Positions 42,972 to 50,971 of a stretch of 64,000 bases of DNA are shown here, piece after piece (within the stretch, counting starts at the first letter, position 1; every line of letters begins with the position of its first letter). Made by a program: the position numbers and the translations under genes. The notes under the pieces were generated by a model. That model saw only the letters and a list, made by a program, of their open reading frames with translations, did not search any database and was not told the DNA's origin. Source of the stretch: Jeotgalibacillus terrae (GTDB taxonomy: Bacteria > Bacillota > Bacilli > Bacillales > Jeotgalibacillaceae); NCBI RefSeq assembly GCF_016908195.1, contig NZ_JAFBDK010000004.1, positions 183,359 to 247,358 on the forward strand. The letters are read 5' to 3'.

Positions 42972-43973
42972 ATGAGTTTTTTTAAGAAGCTGAAAGAAAA
43001 ATTTACCACTCAGGATACAGCAACTGATAAATATAAAGATGGGCTGTCAAAGACGAGAAACAGCTTTACGTCACGATTAAATGATCTGGTGGCTAACTAT
43101 AGAACTGTAGATGAAGATTTCTTCGAAGAACTTGAAGAAATTATGATTCAGGCAGATGTCGGCTTTGATACAGTGATGGAGCTTGTTGAAGAGCTGAAAA
43201 TGGAAGTTAAACGGCAGAATATTAAAGATACAGAGGGGATTCGCAGCGTAATTTCTCAAAAGCTGGTAGACATCTATTATGACGGAGAAGAGCCTGATGA
43301 ATTATTGAATATGCAGGAGGATGAATTAACCGTCATTCTTTTTGTAGGTGTCAATGGTGTCGGTAAGACGACGACAATCGGTAAGCTTGCACATCAGTTC
43401 AAGGAAGATGGCAAAAAGGTTGTCCTTGCAGCAGGGGACACGTTCCGGGCCGGAGCCATTGAGCAGCTTGAAGTATGGGGAGACCGAGTAGGTGTGGATA
43501 CGGTCAAACACAGTGAAGGGTCTGACCCGGCTGCTGTGATGTATGATGCTGTTCAGTCTGCACGGGCGAAAAAAGCAGATGTGCTGATCTGTGATACAGC
43601 AGGCAGACTGCAAAACAAAGTAAACCTGATGAAAGAGCTTGAGAAAGTAAAGCGTGTCATTGAGCGTGAGATTCCTGGTGCGCCACATGAGGTACTGCTT
43701 GCACTTGATGCAACAACCGGGCAGAATGCCATGACACAGGCGAAAATTTTCAAAGAGGCAACAAATGTATCGGGTATTGTTCTGACAAAGCTTGATGGGA
43801 CGGCTAAAGGCGGAATTGTACTGGCGATTAAAAAGGAGCTTGGGATTCCGGTGAAATTTGTCGGGCTTGGTGAAAAAATGGATGATCTTCAGCCGTTTAA
43901 TGCTGAAAAATATGTCTACGGCCTGTTTTCAGATCTTGTAGATAAAGAAGAATCGATTGAAGAAGAAGAGTAA
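42972..43973 (+). CDS. ftsY: Signal recognition particle receptor FtsY
   Basis: The 333-residue SRP GTPase has an N-terminal basic helix that can touch membrane (FFKKLKEKF), the N domain, and the G domain with GVNGVGKTTTIGKLA (about 125-139), DTAGRLQNK and TKLDGTAKGG. It docks ribosome-SRP complexes to the translocon. It has the short form typical of Firmicutes, without a long acidic A domain. Confidence 0.97.
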   Translation: MSFFKKLKEKFTTQDTATDKYKDGLSKTRNSFTSRLNDLVANYRTVDEDFFEELEEIMIQADVGFDTVMELVEELKMEVKRQNIKDTEGIRSVISQKLVDIYYDGEEPDELLNMQEDELTVILFVGVNGVGKTTTIGKLAHQFKEDGKKVVLAAGDTFRAGAIEQLEVWGDRVGVDTVKHSEGSDPAAVMYDAVQSARAKKADVLICDTAGRLQNKVNLMKELEKVKRVIEREIPGAPHEVLLALDATTGQNAMTQAKIFKEATNVSGIVLTKLDGTAKGGIVLAIKKELGIPVKFVGLGEKMDDLQPFNAEKYVYGLFSDLVDKEESIEEEE

Positions 43974-43984
43974 AGCCTTACGGG

Positions 43985-44013
43985 TTGACACAGAGGCTTG
44001 TAATCTGTATGAT
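43985..44013 (+). promoter_or_regulatory. Promoter of ylxM-ffh
   Basis: TTGACA (43985-43990), a 17-bp spacer and TATGAT (44008-44013) form a near-consensus sigma-A promoter 12 bases after the ftsY stop. It gives ylxM and ffh their own transcription start. Confidence 0.85.
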
Positions 44014-44055
44014 TTTTAGTGTAAAGGCTTTTCACTTAACAAAGGGGGATATGTG

Positions 44056-44376
44056 ATGCTCGAAAAGACAACAAGAGTAAACTTTCTCTATGATTTTTAT
44101 CAAATGTTGTTAACGCCTAAACAGCGGAGCTACATGTCTCTATATTATCTTGATGATTACTCACTCGGCGAAATAGCGGAAGAGTATGATGTCAGCCGTC
44201 AGGCGGTTTATGACAATATCAGAAGAACAGAAGCTATGCTTGAGGAGTATGAGTCTAAATTATTGTTATTTCAAAAGTTCCAGGAGCGCACAAAAGTGAT
44301 CGAACAGTTGAAGGCTGCTGCGAGTGAGCAGACAGAACTTCTCTCAATCATTGACACGCTTGAGGAATTGGAATAG
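44056..44376 (+). CDS. ylxM: UPF0122 family helix-turn-helix protein YlxM
   Basis: The 106-residue protein resembles a sigma-70 region 4 helix-turn-helix ([30 protein letters not shown], about 30-60, shown in part) with a coiled-coil tail. YlxM is always found before ffh in Firmicutes; in Streptococcus it binds SRP components. AAGGGGG lies 7 bases before ATG 44056, which I prefer to the GTG at 44053. Confidence 0.92.
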   Translation: MLEKTTRVNFLYDFYQMLLTPKQRSYMSLYYLDDYSLGEIAEEYDVSRQAVYDNIRRTEAMLEEYESKLLLFQKFQERTKVIEQLKAAASEQTELLSIIDTLEELE

Positions 44377-44390
44377 GAGGCTTTCCATTT

Positions 44391-45740
44391 ATGGCATTTG
44401 AAGGATTAGCCGATCGTCTGCAGGGTTCCATCCAAAAGATCCGCGGAAAAGGCAAAGTGAGCGAAGCAGATGTAAAAGAAATGATGCGTGAAGTCCGTCT
44501 TGCTCTTTTAGAAGCCGACGTTAACTTTAAAGTTGTCAAAAACTTTGTTAAACAGGTGAGCGAACGTGCAGTAGGGCAGGAAGTAATGAAAAGTCTTACG
44601 CCCGGACAGCAGGTCATCAAAGTAGTAAAAGAAGAACTCACAGAACTCATGGGCGGTGAGCAGAGTCAGATTGCTGTAGCTAAAAAGCCGCCTACTGTGA
44701 TTATGATGGTCGGGCTGCAGGGTGCAGGTAAAACCACTACTTCCGGTAAGCTTGCGAGTCTTCTGCGTAAAAAGCATAACCGTAAGCCGCTTTTAGTTGC
44801 TGCTGATATTTATCGTCCTGCTGCGATCAAACAGCTTGAGACGATTGGAAAACAGCTCAGTCTGCCTGTTTTTTCGATGGGAGACCAGGTTAGCCCGGTT
44901 GAAATCGCTAAAGCAGGGATTGAAAAAGCGAAGGAAGAACACCATGATTATGTGCTGATTGATACAGCAGGTCGTCTGCACGTAGATGAGACGCTGATGG
45001 ATGAATTAAAACAGATCAAGGAACTTTCTGACCCTGATGAAATTTTCCTTGTTGTGGATTCCATGACAGGTCAGGATGCTGTCACAGTCGCACAGAACTT
45101 CGATGACGCGCTCGGCGTAACAGGCGTAGTGCTCACGAAGCTTGACGGTGACACAAGAGGCGGTGCCGCACTGTCGATTCGCTCAGTAACCGGTAAACCG
45201 ATTAAATTTGCCGGGATGGGTGAAAAAATGGATGCGCTTGAGCCGTTTCACCCTGAAAGAATGGCGTCAAGAATTCTCGGTATGGGCGATATGCTTTCCC
45301 TGATTGAAAAAGCTCAGACAAATGTGGATGAGGATAAGGCGAAAGAGATGGAGAAAAAACTCCGTACTGCTTCGTTCACACTTGATGATTTTCTCGATCA
45401 GCTGGGACAGGTAAAGCAAATGGGTCCTCTTGATGAGCTGCTGAAGATGATTCCGGGTGCGAACAAGATGAAAGGGCTTGATAATATCGATGTTGATGGC
45501 AAACAGCTCGGTCATGTTGAAGCCATTATCCAGTCGATGACGGCTCAGGAAAAAGAACAGCCCGAAATTATTAATGCCAGCAGAAGAAAGAGAATTGCCC
45601 GGGGCAGCGGAAGACCGATCCAGGAGATCAACCGTCTGCTTAAGCAATTTGAAGAAATGAAAAAAATGATGAAGCAGATGACAAACGCGCAGGCAAAAGG
45701 CAAAAAACGCGGCGGATTCAACTTCCCATTCATGCAGTAA
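44391..45740 (+). CDS. ffh: Signal recognition particle protein Ffh
   Basis: The 449-residue protein has the N domain, the G domain (GLQGAGKTTTSGKLA near 107, DTAGRLHVD, TKLDGDTRGG) and a methionine-rich M domain that binds 4.5S RNA (SRRKRIARGSGRP) and signal peptides. It targets nascent membrane and secreted proteins to FtsY. ATAGGAGG precedes the ATG. Confidence 0.98.
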   Translation: MAFEGLADRLQGSIQKIRGKGKVSEADVKEMMREVRLALLEADVNFKVVKNFVKQVSERAVGQEVMKSLTPGQQVIKVVKEELTELMGGEQSQIAVAKKPPTVIMMVGLQGAGKTTTSGKLASLLRKKHNRKPLLVAADIYRPAAIKQLETIGKQLSLPVFSMGDQVSPVEIAKAGIEKAKEEHHDYVLIDTAGRLHVDETLMDELKQIKELSDPDEIFLVVDSMTGQDAVTVAQNFDDALGVTGVVLTKLDGDTRGGAALSIRSVTGKPIKFAGMGEKMDALEPFHPERMASRILGMGDMLSLIEKAQTNVDEDKAKEMEKKLRTASFTLDDFLDQLGQVKQMGPLDELLKMIPGANKMKGLDNIDVDGKQLGHVEAIIQSMTAQEKEQPEIINASRRKRIARGSGRPIQEINRLLKQFEEMKKMMKQMTNAQAKGKKRGGFNFPFMQ

Positions 45741-45783
45741 CAGCGGTTTAACAGAAAAATTTTAGTGTGTTAAGAAAAAAGAC

Positions 45784-45812
45784 TTTACAAAGGGAGAAAC
45801 CCTTGATATTAT
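45784..45812 (+). promoter_or_regulatory. Promoter of rpsP
   Basis: TTTACA (45784-45789), a 17-bp spacer and TATTAT (45807-45812) preceded by TGA, giving an extended -10. It lies about 35 bases before the rpsP start. Confidence 0.8.
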
Positions 45813-45848
45813 ACTATCTTGTGTGAAACTATTCGGAGGTGCAATAAC

Positions 45849-46121
45849 ATGGCAGTAAAAATTCGTTTAAAGCGTATGGGAGCTAAAAAGTCTCCTTTCT
45901 ATCGTATTGTAGTAGCAGATTCTCGTTCACCACGTGATGGACGTTTCATTGAAACAGTAGGAACTTACAACCCGGTTGCAAACCCGGCAGTTGTAGAAAT
46001 CAATGAAGAAGCGATCCTTAAGTGGATGGGTAACGGTGCTAAGCCGTCTGATACAGTACGCAACCTTCTTTCAAACGAAGGCATTATGGAGAAATTCCAT
46101 AACTCAAAGAGCGGTAAGTAA
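45849..46121 (+). CDS. rpsP: 30S ribosomal protein S16
   Basis: The 90-residue protein begins [19 protein letters not shown] and has the S16 block [14 protein letters not shown]. It binds 16S rRNA early in 30S assembly. The start is ATG 45849 with CGGAGGTG upstream; the in-frame upstream start at 45819 lies at the promoter edge. It is followed by khpA. Confidence 0.97.
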   Translation: MAVKIRLKRMGAKKSPFYRIVVADSRSPRDGRFIETVGTYNPVANPAVVEINEEAILKWMGNGAKPSDTVRNLLSNEGIMEKFHNSKSGK

Positions 46122-46126
46122 GAAAC

Positions 46127-46360
46127 GTGAAAGAGCTTATCGAAACGATTGTCAAGCCACTCGTTGATCACCCGGAGGCTGTAATGATTGATGTTCAGGA
46201 AACTGACAGAACAATCTCTTATAAGCTTTCAGTCCATCAGGACGATATGGGTAAAGTCATTGGCAAGCAAGGCAGAGTTGCGAAAGCTATACGTACTGTT
46301 TCTTTAGCCGGCGAGAGCGGGTCAAAGAAAAAGACCGTGATTGAAATAGTTGATAAGTAA
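46127..46360 (+). CDS. khpA: KH-domain RNA-binding protein KhpA (YlqC)
   Basis: The 77-residue protein is a single KH domain with the GxxG loop as GKQGR. KhpA forms a dimer with KhpB/Jag and affects cell division and small-RNA interactions in several Firmicutes. The start is GTG 46127, 5 bases after the rpsP stop; no strong ribosome-binding site is visible, so translation is likely coupled to rpsP. Confidence 0.92.
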   Translation: MKELIETIVKPLVDHPEAVMIDVQETDRTISYKLSVHQDDMGKVIGKQGRVAKAIRTVSLAGESGSKKKTVIEIVDK

Positions 46361-46385
46361 AAGGGAGGCCTATGTCCTCCCTTTT
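46359..46385 (+). terminator. Terminator after khpA
   Basis: AAAAGGGAGG (46359-46368) pairs exactly with CCTCCCTTTT (46376-46385). The left arm includes the last two bases of the khpA stop codon. Confidence 0.8.
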
Positions 46386-46406
46386 GCTGTATCATGAACT
46401 TATTAA

Positions 46407-46483
46407 CTTTGTTAAAGTCAATTGTTTTTACACGGCTGCTGATGGGCGTGCAAGCTGGAAATCAACAGCTAACTTTAACAGAG
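46407..46483 (+). repeat. Probable degenerate remnant of the intergenic repeat family
   Basis: An exact 9-bp inverted repeat, TGTTAAAGT (46410-46418) and ACTTTAACA (46472-46480), extends imperfectly outward. The right side reads GGAAATCAACA then ACTTTAACA, and copy 3 of the repeat ends with a similar CAACTTTAACACAAC. The GC-rich core is missing. Assignment to the family is an inference from these flanks. Confidence 0.45.
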
Positions 46484-46508
46484 CTAACTTTCTAAAGGGG
46501 TGCAGATC

Positions 46509-46901
46509 ATGCAGGTAACTCAAAAAGTAATTGTGAAAGAAATCATGACAAACTCTTCTAAAAAGCGTCTGAAGGATTCTCTGACACAAAAATCAGAGCG
46601 GGCACAAAAAGAGATTGAACAGCTTATTTTTCAGCAGAAAAAGCTTGAAAAACAATTTGAACAATCTTCAGATGCCGTAAAAAACCGCATTAACCAGGAA
46701 ATCAATAAAAGAAAGCAGCTGATGGCTCAGACAGAGGCACAGCATAAGACAATTGATGAAATGCCAATGGGTACTGAATATACACTGAGAGAGACAGACA
46801 TGCTTGTGGAACTTGACCAGGGAAGCATCTGGCATCCTGATCAAAAGCCTGTGATCGTGCTTGAAGACGGTATGGTTAAAGAAATCCGTCAGGGGTGGTA
46901 A
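46509..46901 (+). CDS. ylqD: YlqD-family coiled-coil protein, function unknown
   Basis: The 130-residue protein is mostly a long charged coiled coil (about residues 15-90) with a short C-terminal beta-like tail ([23 protein letters not shown]). It matches B. subtilis YlqD in size and position between khpA and rimM. No enzymatic motif, signal peptide or membrane segment is visible. The start is ATG 46509 after AAAGGGG. Its conserved place in a ribosome-maturation cluster is the only hint of function. Confidence 0.85.
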   Translation: MQVTQKVIVKEIMTNSSKKRLKDSLTQKSERAQKEIEQLIFQQKKLEKQFEQSSDAVKNRINQEINKRKQLMAQTEAQHKTIDEMPMGTEYTLRETDMLVELDQGSIWHPDQKPVIVLEDGMVKEIRQGW

Positions 46902-46903
46902 TC

Positions 46904-47416
46904 ATGGAATGGTTTGACGTGGGCAAGATCGTAAATACCCATGGAATAAAAGGGGAAGTCAGAGTCATTTCAAGTACTGATTTTCCGGAAGAAAGATATC
47001 AAAAAGGCAGTAAGCTGCATTTATTCCAGAACGGTAAGGATCCGGTTCAACTGACTGTGTCATCATACCGCAGACACAAAAACTTTGACCTGCTGACGTT
47101 TGTCGGTTATGACAATGTGAATCTTGTTGAACCATTCAGGGAAGCGCTGCTGAAAGTATCTGCGGATCAGTTAAATGAACTGGATGAAGATGAGTTTTAC
47201 TACCATGAAGTAATTGGCTGTGAAGTATTCACTGAAGAAGACGTGCGGCTTGGTAAAATTACTGAAATCCTTTCACCCGGTGCGAATGATGTTTGGGTGG
47301 TAAAGCCGGACAATGGAAAAGATATACTGATTCCTTATATTGAGTCTGTCGTTAAAGAAGTGAACATTGCTGATAAGAAAATACTTATTCATGCAATGGA
47401 GGGGCTGCTCGAATGA
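46904..47416 (+). CDS. rimM: 16S rRNA processing protein RimM
   Basis: The 170-residue protein has an N-terminal RimM domain ([18 protein letters not shown]) and a C-terminal PRC-barrel ([17 protein letters not shown]). It helps assemble the 30S head with S19. The start is ATG 46904 after AGGGGTGG. It overlaps trmD by 4 bases. Confidence 0.96.
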   Translation: MEWFDVGKIVNTHGIKGEVRVISSTDFPEERYQKGSKLHLFQNGKDPVQLTVSSYRRHKNFDLLTFVGYDNVNLVEPFREALLKVSADQLNELDEDEFYYHEVIGCEVFTEEDVRLGKITEILSPGANDVWVVKPDNGKDILIPYIESVVKEVNIADKKILIHAMEGLLE

Positions 47417-48150
47417 AGATAGATATTCTATCATTATTCCCTTCAATGTTTGACGGGGTTTTTGGAGAATCAATCTTAAATAAAGCAGCTGAAAAAGGTG
47501 CCGTGGAATACAACGTTACTGACTTCAGACAGTTCGCAGGTAATAAGCACAATTCAGTGGATGACTACCCTTATGGCGGCGGTGCCGGAATGGTGTTAAA
47601 ACCTGAACCGATTTTTCAGGCTGTCCGTCATCTGACTGAAAAAACATCTTCCACTCCACGTGTTATTCTGATGTGCCCTCAGGGAGAGAGATTTAATCAG
47701 AAGAAGGCTGAAGAGCTTGCGGGGGAAGATCACCTTATTTTTATCTGCGGACATTACGAAGGATATGATGAGCGGATCAGGGAGCATCTGGTGACTGATG
47801 AGATCTCGATAGGCGACTTCGTCCTGACAGGAGGAGAGCTTGGTGCCATGGTTGTGACTGACAGCGTTGTCAGACTGCTTCCTGAAGTGCTCGGCAATGA
47901 GGAGTCTGCTGTGAAGGATTCTTTTTCAAGTGGATTGCTTGAACATCCGCATTATACCAGACCGTCAGATTATGATGGGATGAAGGTTCCTGAAGTTCTC
48001 CTGTCAGGAAATCATGCTAAAATTGATGCCTGGAGAATGAAAGAGTCACTCTATAGAACCTATACAAGGCGGCCGGATTTGCTTGAACAGATGGAACTCA
48101 GCGATCAGCAGATTAATTGGCTGAAAGAATTTAAAAATAACGTTGAATAG
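47413..48150 (+). CDS. trmD: tRNA (guanine-37-N1)-methyltransferase TrmD
   Basis: The 245-residue SPOUT methyltransferase methylates G37 of tRNAs to prevent frameshifting. Visible motifs are [10 protein letters not shown] at the start, [22 protein letters not shown] and [15 protein letters not shown] forming the SAM-binding knot. It overlaps rimM, and the rplS promoter lies across its 3' end. Confidence 0.97.
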   Translation: MKIDILSLFPSMFDGVFGESILNKAAEKGAVEYNVTDFRQFAGNKHNSVDDYPYGGGAGMVLKPEPIFQAVRHLTEKTSSTPRVILMCPQGERFNQKKAEELAGEDHLIFICGHYEGYDERIREHLVTDEISIGDFVLTGGELGAMVVTDSVVRLLPEVLGNEESAVKDSFSSGLLEHPHYTRPSDYDGMKVPEVLLSGNHAKIDAWRMKESLYRTYTRRPDLLEQMELSDQQINWLKEFKNNVE

Positions 48151-48171
48151 CTTGTTTCTATGTGGTATTAT
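48143..48171 (+). promoter_or_regulatory. Candidate promoter of rplS
   Basis: TTGAAT (48143-48148), a 17-bp spacer and TATTAT (48166-48171). The -35 lies in the last codons of trmD. Confidence 0.6.
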
Positions 48172-48177
48172 AGTTTT

Positions 48178-48263
48178 TGTGCTTAGTTCACGAAAGTGGA
48201 TAAGCCTTGAACACAATGTTCCGCTGCACAAGAAGCAAGAGCATTTGTTGGAAGGAGTTGAAA
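48178..48263 (+). promoter_or_regulatory. Candidate L19 autoregulatory leader before rplS
   Basis: The leader folds into GCTTA (48181-48185) with TAAGC (48201-48205), enclosing CAC-GAAA-GTG with a GNRA tetraloop. L19 leaders upstream of rplS are a known class in Bacilli, where L19 is thought to bind its own mRNA. Placement and tetraloop hairpin support this, but I could not align it to the family model. Confidence 0.5.
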
Positions 48264-48611
48264 ATGATGCATAACCTTATTCAGGAAATTACTAAAGAAC
48301 AGCTTCGTTCAGATCTTCCTACATTCAAGCCGGGTGATACTGTAAAGGTACACGTTAAGGTTGTTGAGGGAACTCGCGAACGTATTCAGGTGTTTGAAGG
48401 TGTTGTAATTAAGCGCCGTGGTGGTGGAGTAAGTGAAACTTTCACAGTACGTAAGATTTCTTACGGCGTTGGAGTTGAGCGTACATTCCCTGTAAACACA
48501 CCAAAAATTGCGAAGCTTGACGTTGTGCGTCGCGGTAAAGTTCGTCGTGCGAAACTTTACTACCTGCGTAACCTACGCGGTAAAGCGGCTAGAATTAAAG
48601 AAATTCGCTAA
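48264..48611 (+). CDS. rplS: 50S ribosomal protein L19
   Basis: The 115-residue protein matches L19 along its length, with [15 protein letters not shown] and the basic C-terminal block [20 protein letters not shown]. It sits at the subunit interface. GAAGGAG precedes a tandem ATGATG; the first at 48264 gives 115 residues. A leader and its own promoter lie upstream, a terminator downstream. Confidence 0.97.
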   Translation: MMHNLIQEITKEQLRSDLPTFKPGDTVKVHVKVVEGTRERIQVFEGVVIKRRGGGVSETFTVRKISYGVGVERTFPVNTPKIAKLDVVRRGKVRRAKLYYLRNLRGKAARIKEIR

Positions 48612-48615
48612 TTGT

Positions 48616-48642
48616 AAAAAAGAGCCTGCGGGCTCTTTTTTT
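48616..48642 (+). terminator. Terminator after rplS
   Basis: AAAAAAGAGCC, loop TGCG, GGCTCTTTTTTT. A perfect stem with T run directly after rplS. Confidence 0.95.
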
Positions 48643-48729
48643 ATGTCTGCATCGCCTATTAGTGATGTTAATCGCAGTAGCTGTAATATGTTACAATATG
48701 TTCATCTGAGACATGCGGGGGTGAGGATA

Positions 48730-49263
48730 TTGGAGATCAAAAATGAGTGGTGGGAATGGTCCAAAACACTGCTTGCAGCAGTGATTATAGCGGGCATGAT
48801 TCGTTTGTTTTTCTTTTCTCCTGTCGTAGTGGACGGAACCTCAATGGTTCCAACATTACAGGACGGAGACCGGATGATTGTGAACAAGTTTCAGTATAAA
48901 GTGACAGCACCGGACCGTTTTGACATTGTTGTGTTTCATGTCTCAGAACGGGAAGATTATATTAAAAGAGTGATTGGACTCCCGGGGGAGTCAGTTGAAT
49001 TTGAAGATAATCAACTTTACATAGACGGAGAGCCTGTAGATGAATTTTTCAGTGATGACGATATAGTGACTGAAGATTTTACACTGTTTAATCTGACAGG
49101 ATATGAGGAAGTGCCGGAGGGTCATCTGTTTGTGATGGGTGATAACCGCGAATACAGCAAGGATAGTCGTCACATTGGCCCTGTACCGATCGATGAAATT
49201 GTGGGAGAAACACCTTTGATTTATTGGCCGGTCGATGATATGAAAATTATTTTTAAGGAGTGA
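48730..49263 (+). CDS. lepB: Type I signal peptidase
   Basis: The 177-residue membrane enzyme has one N-terminal transmembrane helix ([16 protein letters not shown]) and the catalytic serine in GTSMVPTL at residue 38. The catalytic lysine is Lys79 in [10 protein letters not shown], and [14 protein letters not shown] is the last family box. It is a short Gram-positive SipS-type enzyme that cleaves secreted preproteins. The start is TTG 48730, with GGGGGTGAGG just upstream; the frame extends further back but through the rplS terminator. B. subtilis 168 has no such gene between rplS and rbgA, though other Bacillales do. Confidence 0.94.
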   Translation: MEIKNEWWEWSKTLLAAVIIAGMIRLFFFSPVVVDGTSMVPTLQDGDRMIVNKFQYKVTAPDRFDIVVFHVSEREDYIKRVIGLPGESVEFEDNQLYIDGEPVDEFFSDDDIVTEDFTLFNLTGYEEVPEGHLFVMGDNREYSKDSRHIGPVPIDEIVGETPLIYWPVDDMKIIFKE

Positions 49264-49268
49264 AATGT

Positions 49269-50126
49269 ATGAGTATACAATGGTTTCCCGGCCATATGGC
49301 TAAAGCGAGAAGGCAGGTAACAGAAAAACTGAAGCTCGTTGATATTGTATTTGAGTTAGTAGATGCGCGTATACCGCTGTCTTCAAGAAACCCTATGATT
49401 GAAGAAATTATCGGTCAGAAACCGAGACTGATTTTAATAAATAAAGCTGATATGGCTGACCCGGCAAAAACGAAGGAATGGATTGCTTATTTCGAAGAAA
49501 AAGGAATAAAAGCAGTGGCGATCAATTCTGATAAGGGTACAGGTCTGCAGCAGATTCAAAAAGAGACAATGAAGATTCTGAGTGAAAAGTGGGAACGGAT
49601 GAAATCACGCGGGATCAGACCCAGGGCTGTAAGAGCGATGATTGTCGGGATTCCGAATGTCGGTAAATCCACGCTGATCAACCGTCTGGTGAAGAAAAAT
49701 ATCGCACAGACAGGGAACCGCCCTGGTGTTACAAAAGCCCAGCAGTGGATTAAAGCAGGAAAAGAGATGGAACTGCTTGATACACCAGGTATTCTGTGGC
49801 CGAAATTTGAAGATCCGGAAGTAGGTTACAGATTGGCGCTCACAGGTGCAATTAAAGATAATATTTTGAACCTGCAGGACATTGCACTGTATGCGCTGCG
49901 TTTTCTTGAGACCTACTATCCGGATCGCCTGAAAGAGCGTTATGGTATGGAAGAAATTCCTCAGGATGCAGCTGAACTGTTTGATCATATTGGTAAAAGA
50001 CGTGGATGTCTGATGGCCGGCGGTCAGATTGATTATGATAAAACAGCCGATATCATCGTCAGAGACGTCAGGAACGTTCAGTTCGGACCGATTACATTCG
50101 ATCTTGAACTTCTTGAACAGGACTGA
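49269..50126 (+). CDS. rbgA: Ribosome biogenesis GTPase RbgA (YlqF)
   Basis: The 285-residue circularly permuted GTPase begins with [13 protein letters not shown]. It shows G4 (NKAD) before G1 (GIPNVGKST) and G3 (DTPGILWPK) and ends with the ANTAR-like C-terminal domain. It drives late 50S assembly, including L16 incorporation. The start is ATG 49269, 8 bases after AAGGAG; an in-frame GTG at 49260 is less likely. Confidence 0.96.
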   Translation: MSIQWFPGHMAKARRQVTEKLKLVDIVFELVDARIPLSSRNPMIEEIIGQKPRLILINKADMADPAKTKEWIAYFEEKGIKAVAINSDKGTGLQQIQKETMKILSEKWERMKSRGIRPRAVRAMIVGIPNVGKSTLINRLVKKNIAQTGNRPGVTKAQQWIKAGKEMELLDTPGILWPKFEDPEVGYRLALTGAIKDNILNLQDIALYALRFLETYYPDRLKERYGMEEIPQDAAELFDHIGKRRGCLMAGGQIDYDKTADIIVRDVRNVQFGPITFDLELLEQD

Positions 50127-50132
50127 TAAATG

Positions 50133-50165
50133 GGCTTCCGCACTTGTGGAAGCCTTTAATTTTTA
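50133..50165 (+). terminator. Terminator after rbgA
   Basis: GGCTTCC (50133-50139) and GGAAGCC (50148-50154) form the stem; the tail TTTAATTTTT is T-rich. Confidence 0.75.
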
Positions 50166-50198
50166 TAAAAATGACCGATATAGAAAACAGGTGACAAC

Positions 50199-50957
50199 AT
50201 GCGATCAATTAAACAAATTAGAGATTTATTAAGTGAAATGCCTGACTCAAAGCTGATCAGTGAACTTCAGACAGATGAGCGTAAAGGAGTTAAGCAGCTC
50301 TTAAAAACTTACAACGCTAAACTTGAAAAAAAGCGTAAAGATGAAGAACAATACCGGAGTATGCAAGTGTACGAACAGGATGCAGTCTCTAAAGGATACC
50401 GTTATATTGCAGGGACTGATGAAGCTGGCAGAGGTCCTCTTGCCGGACCTGTCGTAGCTGCAGCGGTTATTTTACCGGATCAATTCTTCCTGGCAGGATT
50501 GAATGATTCTAAAAAGCTCAGTGCGGCAAAAAGAGAAGCTTTTTTTGATATTATTATGGGCTCTGCAGATGTAGGTGTAGGGATCATCAGTGCAGAAGAA
50601 ATTGACCGCATCAACATATTGAATGCATCAAAAAAAGCAATGCTTAAAGCGATCAGTCGGCTTGATCAGCAGCCGGACTATGTGTTAGCGGACGCTGTGA
50701 CACTAGATATGCAGATCTCTCAGGAGTCTATTATTAAAGGTGATGCAAAAAGTGTAAGTATTGCAGCAGCATCAGTAATAGCTAAAGTGACAAGAGACAG
50801 ATTGATGCAGGAAGCTGCGCGCAAATATCCCGGATACGGGTTTGATAAAAATGCGGGGTATGGAACAAAAGAGCATGTAGACGCGATCAGCCGTTCCGGT
50901 ATTACAAGTGAGCACAGGCGTTCGTTTGAGCCGGTCAAGTCAATGATCCGTCAATAA
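50199..50957 (+). CDS. rnhB: Ribonuclease HII
   Basis: The 252-residue enzyme removes ribonucleotides from DNA. It has an N-terminal extension of about 65 residues typical of Firmicutes, then the catalytic GTDEAGRGPLAGPV, a second aspartate in LNDSKKLS and DAVTLD, and the C-terminal KNAGYGTKEHV. GAAAACAGGTGAC precedes the ATG. Confidence 0.96.
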   Translation: MRSIKQIRDLLSEMPDSKLISELQTDERKGVKQLLKTYNAKLEKKRKDEEQYRSMQVYEQDAVSKGYRYIAGTDEAGRGPLAGPVVAAAVILPDQFFLAGLNDSKKLSAAKREAFFDIIMGSADVGVGIISAEEIDRINILNASKKAMLKAISRLDQQPDYVLADAVTLDMQISQESIIKGDAKSVSIAAASVIAKVTRDRLMQEAARKYPGYGFDKNAGYGTKEHVDAISRSGITSEHRRSFEPVKSMIRQ

Positions 50958-50971
50958 GCGGAGGTGAGAAT

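Noticed and set aside
48178..48263. T-box or amino acid riboswitch before rplS
   Set aside because: No T-box consensus, specifier loop or terminator/antiterminator pair is present; the short tetraloop hairpin fits a ribosomal-protein leader better.
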